From the NCBI GenBank assembly GCA_016930515.1, contig JAFGGO010000183.1:1-46863 (forward strand): a stretch of 46,863 bases of DNA. The letters are read 5' to 3'. Below are positions 35,732-44,381 of this stretch, piece by piece. The stretch's first letter is position 1, and each line of letters begins with the position of its first letter. A program made the translations under genes and the position numbers. The stretch is from Promethearchaeota archaeon (GTDB lineage Archaea; Asgardarchaeota; Lokiarchaeia; Sigyniarchaeales; SOKP01). Below the pieces are notes generated by a model. That model had not been told where the DNA came from. It saw only the letters and a program-made list of their open reading frames with translations, and ran no database searches.

Positions 35732-36184
35732 ATGATGGGATACATTATCGTGGCACGGGACGAGAACGAAAACCGCATTGCCTCGTTCGAAGGACCTGCC
35801 GGAATATTCAAAACACTTCAAACCACGGGGTACGATTGGTTCGGGTATCTCAACGCCTGGGAGTGCGATGGCGGTGCGTCCGGAACGGGCGTGAGAAAGA
35901 CGATTGCCTTGAAGGATGTGAAAACTGCGCTCGAACGACTGGTCTTGCAATGGGAAAAGGGAACCATGAAAGACCAACTCGAAAGGAAAACAAGATTGCA
36001 CGCTTTATCGGACGACGCTTTCCATCAAGGAATCAACTTTTCCGATCTTGTCCTGCAAAAAAGCCTCGAGGGTGCGTTTTTATCGGCTTTAGATCTCGTG
36101 CCCGAGCTGTTAGGCTTCATGAACGGCGTCGTTAAATGGTGCGAAACTAATTCAAAAAAGGAAGTGGTGATCGATTTTGGGTGA
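35732..36184 (+). CDS. Hypothetical 150-residue protein
   Basis: Starts MMGYIIVARDENENRIASFEGPAGIFKTLQ. It reads as a mixed alpha/beta domain with a Gly-rich loop (DGGASGTGVRKTI) and a helical second half. No catalytic motif or membrane segment recognised. GC content is intermediate. AAAGGTAA precedes the ATG at 35732. It converges with the TPR-LRR gene 11 bases away. It follows the two GC-rich genes on the same strand and may be part of that group. Confidence 0.6.
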   Translation: MMGYIIVARDENENRIASFEGPAGIFKTLQTTGYDWFGYLNAWECDGGASGTGVRKTIALKDVKTALERLVLQWEKGTMKDQLERKTRLHALSDDAFHQGINFSDLVLQKSLEGAFLSALDLVPELLGFMNGVVKWCETNSKKEVVIDFG

Positions 36185-36195
36185 ACTTGCGAAGG

Positions 36196-39100
36196 TTACT
36201 CGTTATCAAAGATGCTGGGGAGCACGCTCTGGAAAGGAGACACTCTCGTGCCCTTTTGCTTCAATCGTTCTAATATGTTTTTTGACTCTTGGTCTTGAAC
36301 GATTGCGACGGGATTGTCAGAGAGCGTTACCACTCTCAAGTTCGGCATTTCCAAAAACGCAGGGCTCAAGGTCTTGAATTGATTGTGGTCCAGATCTAAT
36401 ATCATCAAGTTTTTTAATTTATTCATCGAATCGGGAAGGCGAGTCAGGGCGTTTCGCTCTGCGCTGAGATTCCATAAGAACTCAAAATCTCCTACGAACT
36501 CGGGAAGTTCGGCAAGTTCGTTTTTTCTCAAGACAAGCACATTGAGCATGGAAAACACTTTCACGCCCTCGGGTACTTTTTTGAGACCGCAATTTATCAG
36601 GCCAAGGTCGGTTATCCTGTTTCCTTTCACGGCAAATTCAAGGTGTTCGATCTCCTCGACTTTTACCGAATAAGCTTCGGGACGGGGTCTGATGTCCTCG
36701 ACCAGCTTGAATTGCTTTCCAGTGTCTTGTTCGATACGCTCCAACACGCTTGCTTCCTTCTTGGGAATTCTTGCTTCCTTGAAGGTCACCAACTCTTCTT
36801 CTCGTATTTCTGGTGTAAAGGTGGATTTCGACTGGTATTCTTCGAGTTGGGCTTGATGCACGGAACTCAAGATGCTCTTTCGCAGTTCAAGCGACTCCTC
36901 GCTGTTTGACAGGATGGTCAGGGACTTGTCCAAGGAAAGAAGGGCGTCGACAGGACGTTTCAGGTCGTTTAACGCCCTTGCTTTAAAGAACCAATAGCGA
37001 GAGGTGTCTGGAGAGCGCTTGAGTAGTTCCAATGCGCATTCCAACTCTTTTTCGTTATCGTTGCGAGCCCTGTGGACTGTAACCGCAATTTCCAGGTCTT
37101 CGAGGCTTGTGTGCTGCTTGTTCTCGAGGAAATCGTCATTTAAAACCCTTACTACTTTTTGTTTTACGAGGTCTTTTACGCTTTTTAGAGGGTCTTTAAA
37201 CCCGCCAGGGGGAGCTGTTGCTCTTGGGGGTGTTTGTGTGATTTGCTTTAGTTTCTTCATTTTTTCAGCCATTTCTTCGGGAGTAGACCGTCTTATCGAT
37301 CCTGTGGCGGACGGAGCGTTTTTTAATATGCTGTCGGAAATTGCGTCGACCATAGTCTTTATGCTCAGTCCTTCTCTTGCCACTTTTTCGCCAAAACCGG
37401 TCATGTCTATTCCGAGCGATTCAAACTTGTCGGTAATCGTATTTACCACCGTCTTTTGGCGCAACTCTTGCAACTGGTTCATTAATCGTTGGTGGCGAAA
37501 GTAATTCACGGCGTCGTAATCCTCGTTTCCACTTTTCTCCAGGTTTCCCTTATAAAAGGCGTGCTTGTCGTCATAAACGCGTCCGGACTTGGACTCGAGG
37601 TTTTTCTCAAGTTTTTTAAAACGCTCGTCCTCGGGCCACAACGCAAGTCCTTCGACAATGGCGTCGTGAGCGGCTTCAAACCGGTCTAGATCGACGTAGA
37701 AAAGAACGAGCGACGCAAGCGCCTCCTTGTTAATGGGCACTCGATCGAGGGCTAACTCGTACAGTTTAAAGGCGTCCGTCAGATTTCCCATTTTATGGCG
37801 CGCCCACCCTTTCAAGGACAAGGCTTCTGCGTGATTTTCGTCGATCGATAAGCACTCGGTAAAAATTTCACTTGCCTTATCGTATTCGTCTCGTTCGACA
37901 TGTTCTTTTCCCTTCACGAGTAATTGTTGAATTTCTTTTTCTCGTGCGTTCTCGAGCATTTCTTTCGCTTGGTTCTCGTGAAATTTTTTTTCGAAAAATT
38001 CTCTTCCCGTATAGTCCCTGGTAACATCATCTTTAGGGCTAAACGCTGCCACCTTGACGTTATCGATGTTCGTCCCTTCTGAACCCACATTTATCTTCCA
38101 CTCCTTCAAGCCCCCTGGATGGGACATGTCTAACTCGTCCAATATTTCCTTTCGCAATTCAATATATTCTGTTGCGGGAATTGAAACGACTGCGCGATTA
38201 ATGGCGTCCAAGGCTTGTTCGTATTGCTTTAAGGCGAACAAGGTTTTTGCCTTGAAATAATGCGTGGTCTCTGCTTTCGGATCCAAGAGGAGGGATTTCT
38301 CGTATAAGTCCATTGCCTCGTCGTGGTTTCCTTCCAACGACAGGGCGCGACCAAGGTGAGCTAACGCGCTTGCGTGATTCGGGTTGATTTTCAAGCATTC
38401 TTTCAAGCACGCTTTTGCCTCGTTAACGTCTTCTAATCCGAGCCACGCTTGACCCTGGTTAAAACTAACTTCCGCACGGATCTGCTTGAAATTCGGGTGC
38501 TGGGGGTGATTTAGCACCATCCTTTTCGCTTCTTGAAAGCACTCGAGCGCGCCTTGATATCGCTCCGTGGCAAGGAACGCAAGTCCCTTGGACGCAATTA
38601 GGGGAAGACCGGCGTCTCTTTCTTCTCGAGGGATCGCGTTCAAACCCTCGTCGAAAATCGTGATGCTTTCTTCAAATTCCCCGTTTGAAAATTTTTTCAT
38701 GCCTCGGCCATGACATTCTAATATTTTTTCTTTAATTTTAAAGAATGAATCCCTTATCGCGTTAATTTTCACGCCCAAGGGCGCGAGAAATATCTCCTTG
38801 AGTTCGAGATTTTCGGTAGAATCAAGGCCGTAACCAGAAGAAATCGCCTCGTTTAACGCCTCGACGTTCTTTTGACCGCTATCTTGCTCAAAAAGCGCGC
38901 CAAGCGGAAAGAATTGGGCATCCCCGTATCTTAAGTCGATCTTTTTGGCCGATTCGAACGCCTCCAAGGCTTTTGATCGATTTCCCTTCATGAGGTGAGA
39001 AACTGCCAGCCACGCAAGGATTCTTGGGTGCTCCTTGCGATAGTGGGCGGTTAAGAAACTCTTTATCGCTTTCTTGTAGTTCTTTGCCCCGAGCCACGCC

Positions 39101-39387
39101 TGTCCCGTGGTAAAATGCAAGAAAGATGCCAATCGCCTGTTATTCAAGTAAGATACCGGAAGCCTGAGGGTGCTTTTAAGACTCTTTAACGCCGCAGCGT
39201 TGTCGCCGGATCGCAACAGGCACGCGCCTCCCAGCGCGAGAAACATCGCCTTGACGATCGGGAGAAAACCTTCGGAGGCTCGCGACCCAATGTCGCACAT
39301 CAAGCTTGCCTCGGTGAATTTTTTCTGCTCTATCAAGTCGAAAGCGTTTTTCATCAATTCGATTATTTTTGCCTGTTCTGAATGCAT
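36196..39387 (-). CDS. TPR plus leucine-rich-repeat protein
   Basis: A 1063-residue protein. Residues 1-420 and 490-620 are TPRs (for example ALAHLGRALSLEGNHDEAMDLYEKSL). Residues 640-760 are a linker with coiled-coil and Pro-rich parts. Two more TPR-like units lie near 780-850. Residues 940-1040 are four leucine-rich repeats of about 23 residues (LKKVPEGVKVFSMLNVLVLRKNEL type). No kinase, GTPase or membrane segment is seen. It should act as a multi-partner scaffold of the eukaryote-like type that Asgard genomes carry in number. Confidence 0.85.
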   Translation of the reverse strand: MHSEQAKIIELMKNAFDLIEQKKFTEASLMCDIGSRASEGFLPIVKAMFLALGGACLLRSGDNAAALKSLKSTLRLPVSYLNNRRLASFLHFTTGQAWLGAKNYKKAIKSFLTAHYRKEHPRILAWLAVSHLMKGNRSKALEAFESAKKIDLRYGDAQFFPLGALFEQDSGQKNVEALNEAISSGYGLDSTENLELKEIFLAPLGVKINAIRDSFFKIKEKILECHGRGMKKFSNGEFEESITIFDEGLNAIPREERDAGLPLIASKGLAFLATERYQGALECFQEAKRMVLNHPQHPNFKQIRAEVSFNQGQAWLGLEDVNEAKACLKECLKINPNHASALAHLGRALSLEGNHDEAMDLYEKSLLLDPKAETTHYFKAKTLFALKQYEQALDAINRAVVSIPATEYIELRKEILDELDMSHPGGLKEWKINVGSEGTNIDNVKVAAFSPKDDVTRDYTGREFFEKKFHENQAKEMLENAREKEIQQLLVKGKEHVERDEYDKASEIFTECLSIDENHAEALSLKGWARHKMGNLTDAFKLYELALDRVPINKEALASLVLFYVDLDRFEAAHDAIVEGLALWPEDERFKKLEKNLESKSGRVYDDKHAFYKGNLEKSGNEDYDAVNYFRHQRLMNQLQELRQKTVVNTITDKFESLGIDMTGFGEKVAREGLSIKTMVDAISDSILKNAPSATGSIRRSTPEEMAEKMKKLKQITQTPPRATAPPGGFKDPLKSVKDLVKQKVVRVLNDDFLENKQHTSLEDLEIAVTVHRARNDNEKELECALELLKRSPDTSRYWFFKARALNDLKRPVDALLSLDKSLTILSNSEESLELRKSILSSVHQAQLEEYQSKSTFTPEIREEELVTFKEARIPKKEASVLERIEQDTGKQFKLVEDIRPRPEAYSVKVEEIEHLEFAVKGNRITDLGLINCGLKKVPEGVKVFSMLNVLVLRKNELAELPEFVGDFEFLWNLSAERNALTRLPDSMNKLKNLMILDLDHNQFKTLSPAFLEMPNLRVVTLSDNPVAIVQDQESKNILERLKQKGTRVSPFQSVLPSIFDNE

Positions 39388-39514
39388 GGTTTGGTAACTC
39401 GTTTGATTTTTTTATATGGATATTGTCGCATTGCAATTAAATCTTGGTCATTTCTATTTTTTTTTGGTTCTATCGATTTTCGCGCTTGCATGAGTCTTCT
39501 CCTTGAATTATTAT

Positions 39515-40465
39515 TTAAAGACTCAAGACGGGGCCGATCACCGCTGCTAAAACGCCTGCCGACTTTACCAGGCCTTCGAACTTGAGGTGTTTAAAGTGTT
39601 TTTCAACTATCCGTTTCACGCGGGATTGGACCGTGCTCATGCGAATCCCGAGCCTTTTACAGACCTGGTTGACCGAAAGGTCCGTCCTGTCCTGGTGATA
39701 ACACAGCAGGGCAAGCGAGGCCGCAACGCCGGCAATGGCGTCGTCGGTCGTGCAGGCCATCGAGGAGTAAAACTTGTACAGCAGGGCCTTGGAGCGGAAA
39801 AAAAAGGACGGTCCGAGACCGAAGTGCTCCGATACTTCCAAGATCCTTCTCAAGACGTACTCGATGCGGTTGCGCCGGGCGTGCTCGGGCATGAAATTGG
39901 CGACCTGGAGCTTGAAGGCGTTGTACTCCTTTTTCGTTATTTTCGAGACCTCGAGCAGGGCTTTCTCGTCGATCGGCACGCTTCTTAGCTTGAGCGAAAA
40001 GTAAATGGAAAGGGGCGCGAGCTTTTCGGGATTTCGGTACTTGGTGCCGGGCCTCAGAGCCGCCCGAAACGCCTGAAATCGGCAAAAGCAGATTTCCTTG
40101 TAGGCGGGAGGGAGGTCGAGCGCTTCGAAAATTCTCCTGATCTCGAACCGCGCCCGTAGCAGGGCCGCTTCTTGGGAGTCCTTGATGGAATCGAGCCGGC
40201 TCAAGGCCTCGAGCCTGTGGAACCTTCCAGAATAGAGCCGCTCTTTCCTGGTCCCGAGCGTAGTGCCCGCTCCAACGGCGTTTTGAACCCTTCTCCCGTC
40301 GTACGGGCGGCAGGACGCGAGCACGGGAGCTTCGAGCACGAGACCGCACGCCTCGCAGACCATGCCGCGCTCGTGGGGTACCAAGGGGTTCGAGCCGCAG
40401 GAATCGCAGGATCGGGTGTTTTCACGGTTCTTGGGGGACTTGTTAAACTTTTCTAATGTTGCCAT
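39515..40465 (-). CDS. Divergent second TFB
   Basis: A 316-residue TFIIB-like protein. The zinc ribbon has Cys20, Cys23, Cys37 and Cys40 (CDSCG...CEACGLVL). A reader/linker segment with GTTLGTRKERLYSGRFHRLEAL follows, then two cyclin folds (about 100-200 and 205-300) ending in a helix-turn-helix (SVNQVCKRLGIRMSTVQSRVKRIVEKHF). It differs strongly from the tfb at 16.5 kb and is much GC-richer. It may be an alternative initiation factor for a subset of promoters. A TATA-like box lies just upstream. Confidence 0.85.
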   Translation of the reverse strand: MATLEKFNKSPKNRENTRSCDSCGSNPLVPHERGMVCEACGLVLEAPVLASCRPYDGRRVQNAVGAGTTLGTRKERLYSGRFHRLEALSRLDSIKDSQEAALLRARFEIRRIFEALDLPPAYKEICFCRFQAFRAALRPGTKYRNPEKLAPLSIYFSLKLRSVPIDEKALLEVSKITKKEYNAFKLQVANFMPEHARRNRIEYVLRRILEVSEHFGLGPSFFFRSKALLYKFYSSMACTTDDAIAGVAASLALLCYHQDRTDLSVNQVCKRLGIRMSTVQSRVKRIVEKHFKHLKFEGLVKSAGVLAAVIGPVLSL

Positions 40466-40502
40466 TTTTTTTCACGCACCTTATTATTGAAATACTAATA
40501 AG

Positions 40503-40512
40503 AACTATATAG
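40503..40512 (-). promoter_or_regulatory. TATA box of the divergent TFB gene
   Basis: CTATATAG (minus strand) is preceded by a run of C (CCCCCC, at 40511-40516). It lies about 40 bases before the ATG, so the leader would be about 17 bases. Confidence 0.5.
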
Positions 40513-40798
40513 GGGGGAGTGTGACTTTTAAAGTTAACGGTTAGGATCGAGATCGAGGACTTCGAGCCTCGAATCCTTTTTTTTCACCTTATGATCTTTA
40601 CTAATTTAGGACGAAAAGTGCGACTTTTTTTACATTAGCACAAAACTGGTTCTGGGAAAATGGCGATCAAGGGTAATTAAACGAATATTTATGCTCGATA
40701 GACCGTGGACTATTTTTAAGGGATGATAATTTCGATAAAAGCGTAAAATACACGAGATAAATTTATTCGATCAATAATTGCAGAATTCAAGAACTTGT
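40513..40798. other. Spacer between the second TFB and the HNH gene
   Basis: No gene seen. It holds a hairpin (arms TCGAGG 40553-40558 and CCTCGA 40567-40572) followed by T8 at 40577-40584, which would terminate a plus-strand transcript although no plus-strand gene ends there. The rest is AT-rich. Confidence 0.4.
40553..40584 (+). terminator. Hairpin plus T8, orphan terminator or small RNA end
   Basis: A 6-bp stem with an 8-base loop followed four bases later by T8. No plus-strand gene precedes it; a short unannotated transcript is one possibility. Confidence 0.3.
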
Positions 40799-41896
40799 TC
40801 ATTCTGGAAATATTTTTCTTCTTATAAAAGTCTTATATAATGGCAAAATTTTTAAAATTGAAGTATTTTCTTCTAAACAATCTTTTAAACAGAGATAAAC
40901 AGAATTTGGTAGGTTTTCTTTTAACTTTAATCCTTTCTTGATAAAGGAATTTTGCATTAATAGTGTTTGCATCGCAATGAAATTTTGAAAAGTTTCTTGG
41001 TCACAATTTAATTCTTCAGGAATCCATTGTAGTGACTTTTGCGAGGGATATTTCAAAATTTTTTTATTGCTTGCATATAAAATGTTCCCAATTAGCGTTT
41101 CTTTTGAAGGAAAAATCGTTTCATATTGACTTAAACCATAATAGGAATTAACTAGCGGATCTTGTCGAACACTTGGAGGTATTATTGATTGGAATACTTC
41201 TGAACATTTGGCATTATAACCATGGTCAATGAAAGGATAAATAAAAGAACTATTGGGATTTTTTAAAATTAAAAACTCGCGATCAGAAGCGTATTCAGGA
41301 TTCACAAGAGGAAAAGGTAATCCTAACGCTTTATGAAGCATGAATGAATAACTCATATTAATAAATCCAACATTATTCACGATCGTTCCGATACAAATCG
41401 GATAATGCATTATAAAGCTCAATCCGACTCCGAATACATTAAGACATTCAAAATCCTGTTTCGTTCTGTAAATGAGAAGAAGTCGATCGTTTCTCATTGC
41501 TCCCGTATTAATGTAGTAATGAGGTGCTTTATTGTGAACGTTTTGCGTGTGATACATTGAAGCAAAAGCGGATCCTATCCTGATTTTATCGAACCAAGCC
41601 AAAAGCAGGTTGAGATCTTTCGGATCTAATGGTCTTTTATCGATAATATCTTGCATTATTTGTCTTGCTTTTCCTTCAATTTGTTCTCCAAAATCTTTAT
41701 TACATTGATAACATGCTGGAAGAACAAATGTTTTGAAAGGAAATTTCTTGATTTCAACGATTCCATCATTAATAAAAGGACCAAATGTACCTTGCCTATT
41801 AATGCTTCCAGTAAGTTCTAATAACCATTTTGGGAGCAGGTGCTCGTTATTCTTATCTACGGGAGGCTTTCCACAAAAAATACAAAATCTTTCCAT
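40799..41896 (-). CDS. HNH-type zinc endonuclease-like protein
   Basis: 365 residues from ATG 41896 (a GTG at 41905 is the alternative). The N-terminus has the pattern of single-strand HNH proteins with structural zinc: CIFCG, then NNEHLLPKWL holding the Glu-His, then LPACYQCNKDFG with the second CxxCN, followed by IEGKARQIM. The C-terminal 280 residues have no clear domain. Such proteins often occur in phage-defence or mobile islands. The gene follows a probably split gene on the same strand. Its composition is AT-rich, unlike the neighbouring TFB. Confidence 0.65.
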   Translation of the reverse strand: MERFCIFCGKPPVDKNNEHLLPKWLLELTGSINRQGTFGPFINDGIVEIKKFPFKTFVLPACYQCNKDFGEQIEGKARQIMQDIIDKRPLDPKDLNLLLAWFDKIRIGSAFASMYHTQNVHNKAPHYYINTGAMRNDRLLLIYRTKQDFECLNVFGVGLSFIMHYPICIGTIVNNVGFINMSYSFMLHKALGLPFPLVNPEYASDREFLILKNPNSSFIYPFIDHGYNAKCSEVFQSIIPPSVRQDPLVNSYYGLSQYETIFPSKETLIGNILYASNKKILKYPSQKSLQWIPEELNCDQETFQNFIAMQTLLMQNSFIKKGLKLKENLPNSVYLCLKDCLEENTSILKILPLYKTFIRRKIFPE

Positions 41897-41914
41897 TAAA
41901 ATCACAATTTTCTA

Positions 41915-42570
41915 TCATATTATATTAATTATGATCAAGAAATTCCAAAAATATAAAAAGATATGATTTAATTGTTTCCATACATGGTTATGCTGAAAAA
42001 CATTATCTTTACCATATTTTATCGAGAATTCAAGACAACAAGAAGCACATATAATCTTACACTCTGCTTCAATAGCGTAAAAAATTTGATTCAATAAACC
42101 TCCAATGAGCCCCATGTGGTTGTTATAATTTTTAAATAAATCGCTTTGTATTTTACAAATTATTGCTTGGTCTTCTTTTGGTAACAATTTAATATCTTCT
42201 TGAATTAACGACCGGATTTTTTTTTATCCAAAAACTCTTGAAGAGACGCCTTGATCCTTGACTCTTCGGTTAAATATTCCTGATTTATGTTTTTAATATT
42301 AAACCTAACTGATTCTATTCTAGTATTAACTAAGTTTTTATGAACTTGAATTCTTTTTGACAAATTATTTCTTAAATTTCTGTTTGCGATTTCCTGTTCA
42401 ATTTTTTTATATCTCTCAATAAAACCATTATTATCTGAATAATCGTTGATAAAACTTTCACAAATGTCTTTACAATCCTTTAAAATTATTTTAAGATCAG
42501 ATATTGAATTAATATGACTGATCGTTTTTGGTTGTAAGCCATTCAATAAGTCTATAGAGATCTTGTTCAA
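41915..42570 (-). pseudogene. Helical protein split by a frameshift at an A9 run
   Basis: Two frames on the minus strand appear to be one gene. The first (42570-42205, 121 codons) is helical and ends ...EFLDKKKSGR. The second frame runs on as IRSLIQEDIKLLPKEDQAII... to 41915. They meet at nine A (minus strand, about 42217-42225). A -1 slip at AAA AAA AAA joins them into about 220 residues without any other change. The joined protein has a coiled coil, then a C-terminal part with IICASCC and two hydrophobic segments. It may be a sequencing indel, a recent mutation or programmed slippage. The HNH gene starts within 20 bases of its end, so they form an operon. Confidence 0.55.
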
Positions 42571-42811
42571 ATTGATCGGAATCTTGTTTAAATGAAAACT
42601 AAATTAAATTATGAAATATATTTAAATATTCACGATATTTGATTAAATATAATTTATCTTAGATTGATAGCTTTAACTACAGATGTTTTCAAAAAAAAAG
42701 CAAACTCTCTCATATTAGATTGTTTTGCTTTAGGAATTTCATTTGTTTTTCGCGATTTAATTTCACGAACTTCATGTTTCCATCGTGTTGTCTTAATGAT
42801 GTTTTTGTTTC

Positions 42812-43633
42812 TTAAGTTTCTTGATCCTTAAAAGCACTTAAAATGTCTCCAAGATCTTTCTCGTTAACTTTTCTGAGGTAACGCCTTGACACGTGACCCA
42901 AACGTTCCACGAGAGGAACGTTTAATTTTTCGATACGCGTGGACTGGCGCTTGGCGTTTACCAGTTTCCGATACCTCTCATGGATGCCCATGCCCAAGAA
43001 CACGACGACCTGAGGTCGCAAGATTTCAATTTCTCGCCTGAGCCAATTATTCACGCAATTTTTTATGACATCTCTTGGAAACTTGCTCGCGGGCATGTCT
43101 TTTTCGATGCTGCTGCATTTCACAAAATTCGTGTAGGCACAGAAGTCAAACACGTCTGTTGTGGTTTTTTCGAAGTATGTTTTAAATCCCCATGTGAAGA
43201 GCCTGACGAGTTCGTCGTTGAAGGTGTTTTCCATTCCCAAGGTTACGTTTTCAAGAAAGTGATATTCGAGATTTTCTTGCTTGATGGTTCGATTGATGTC
43301 GCTTACGAACTTCTCGTCGGCCTTGAAGGCGTTCTTTTTCGCAATGTCGAACATTCTCTTGGTGTAAAGCAAGTATCCCTTCGATAAATTTCTTTCGTTG
43401 CCGGTGCTCACGAATTCCTTGACCATTGCTTCTTCTTTTTTAGCTGGAGTGCCGGGATTTTGTGCCACTAATAGGAATTTCACGGGAACATTCTTGAAGT
43501 AAAAACCACGCGGAACATATCCCGTTTTCGGATCGATTTTGAATCGTTCCTTGAATTTTGTAATGCCTTTACATGCCCTACATTCCACGCATTCTTGATA
43601 CAAGGCTTCGAGTTTTTCTTTACTTGTCATCAA
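42812..43633 (-). CDS. Uracil-DNA-glycosylase superfamily protein
   Basis: A 273-residue protein. Motif-1-like FLLVAQNPG (GxxPG type) lies near residue 55, preceded by a Cys cluster (Cys15, Cys18, Cys21). DFCAYTNFVKC lies in the middle. LRPQVVVFLGMGIHERY is the typical UDG strand near residue 205, and a C-terminal GHVSRR takes the place of the HPS motif. The pattern suggests a family-4/5-like or divergent UDG enzyme that removes uracil or acts on modified DNA. The long insert (80-160) is unusual. ATG at 43633 or 43630. Confidence 0.6.
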   Translation of the reverse strand: MMTSKEKLEALYQECVECRACKGITKFKERFKIDPKTGYVPRGFYFKNVPVKFLLVAQNPGTPAKKEEAMVKEFVSTGNERNLSKGYLLYTKRMFDIAKKNAFKADEKFVSDINRTIKQENLEYHFLENVTLGMENTFNDELVRLFTWGFKTYFEKTTTDVFDFCAYTNFVKCSSIEKDMPASKFPRDVIKNCVNNWLRREIEILRPQVVVFLGMGIHERYRKLVNAKRQSTRIEKLNVPLVERLGHVSRRYLRKVNEKDLGDILSAFKDQET

Positions 43634-43701
43634 CGATCAACTTGTTCTTTAACAATAAAATAATAAGAGCGTGTTTTTAAAAATCTAATGTAGTGAAAAA
43701 A

Positions 43702-44266
43702 TTAGAAATCAACTTCTCTTGAACGATATTTTGGTTTAAACTCGATCCCATTCAAGGTCGTGGCAAGCTCGTATTCGACTGTCTCTGCCAGTTCTTCTAC
43801 CAAGGACTCGAACGTGTCGGCGTCCACGAGGTCCGAAATTGCCTCTAAATCCTTTTTTGCGCCTTTTTTGACGCCCTCAACGATTTTTTCGATCGTTCTC
43901 GATTTTGAAATTGTGGAAGTATCGTTCCTTTCGATCGATGGGTTTTCAGAAGGAGTTCTTTTCGTGATCTCGATGAGTGCAAGCGTTTTTTTCACGGGAT
44001 CCAGGACTTTTTTTTGCAAGACCTCTTTTCCTTTCGATGATATGTTAATGGGTCTGTTGTGTCCACCGTTTCACTCGACGAGTCCTTCCTTCTTGAGCGA
44101 GGAAAGGGCCCTGGATACCTGTCCCTTGTCGCGCTTGAGGATATTTACGGTTTCGCTAAATGTAATTGTTCGGTTTTTTATCAGTAATAACAATACCTTG
44201 CTTGAAAGATCGAGTCCTCTCGCTTGTATCGCCTTTTATCGTGGTTCTTGACGGTCCGTCAACCAT
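43702..44266 (-). pseudogene. MarR-type winged-helix regulator with a frameshift and an in-frame TGA
   Basis: Minus-strand translation gives LDLSSKVLLLLIKN, TITFSETVNILKRDKGQVSR, ALSSLKKEGLVE, then TGA, then NGGHNRPINISSKGKEVLQ: a complete MarR-style winged helix with one stop in the wing. A CGA-to-TGA change (Arg) would explain it. The ATG at 44266 (MVDGPSRTTIK) reaches this frame only with a 1-base shift near 44231-44235. The part after the stop can start at residues MQKKV (44019). Two lesions suggest decay. The promoter region still holds an intact operator array. Confidence 0.6.
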
Positions 44267-44329
44267 TGTTGTGCACTTATCAACGTCCACGAGTTGACGA
44301 TCCGTCAATGTTTGTTGATGAGATGTCAA
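44248..44329 (-). promoter_or_regulatory. Four phased palindromic operators (TTG-N9-CAA)
   Basis: Four 15-base sites: TTGACGGTCCGTCAA (44248-44262, a perfect palindrome around one base), TTGTGCACTTATCAA (44269-44283), TTGACGATCCGTCAA (44294-44308) and TTGATGAGATGTCAA (44315-44329). Starts are 21, 25 and 21 bases apart, so they share a helix face. They lie downstream of a TATA-like element at 44336-44343 (TTTTAATA on the minus strand) and upstream of the MarR gene, as expected for autorepression. Confidence 0.7.
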
Positions 44330-44335
44330 CGGTTG

Positions 44336-44343
44336 TATTAAAA
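44336..44343 (-). promoter_or_regulatory. TATA-like element for the MarR-type gene
   Basis: TTTTAATA on the minus strand. Transcription would start near 44315, inside the outermost operator, so a bound repressor would block initiation. Confidence 0.45.
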
Positions 44344-44381
44344 GAAAAAAAAGACCAAGAAAACATGGAGTTGCTAAGATT

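Noticed and set aside
39657..40349. Second minus-strand frame inside the divergent TFB
   Set aside because: Arg-rich translation in a high-GC region; the TFB frame has the zinc ribbon and cyclin folds.
42600..42800. Small Lys-rich frames between the split gene and the UDG-like gene
   Set aside because: No start codon with a leader and very short; chance frames in AT-rich DNA are as likely.
44070..44080. TGA in the MarR gene read as selenocysteine
   Set aside because: The site is normally a basic residue in the wing, not Cys, and no SECIS-like hairpin was seen. Mutation or error is simpler.
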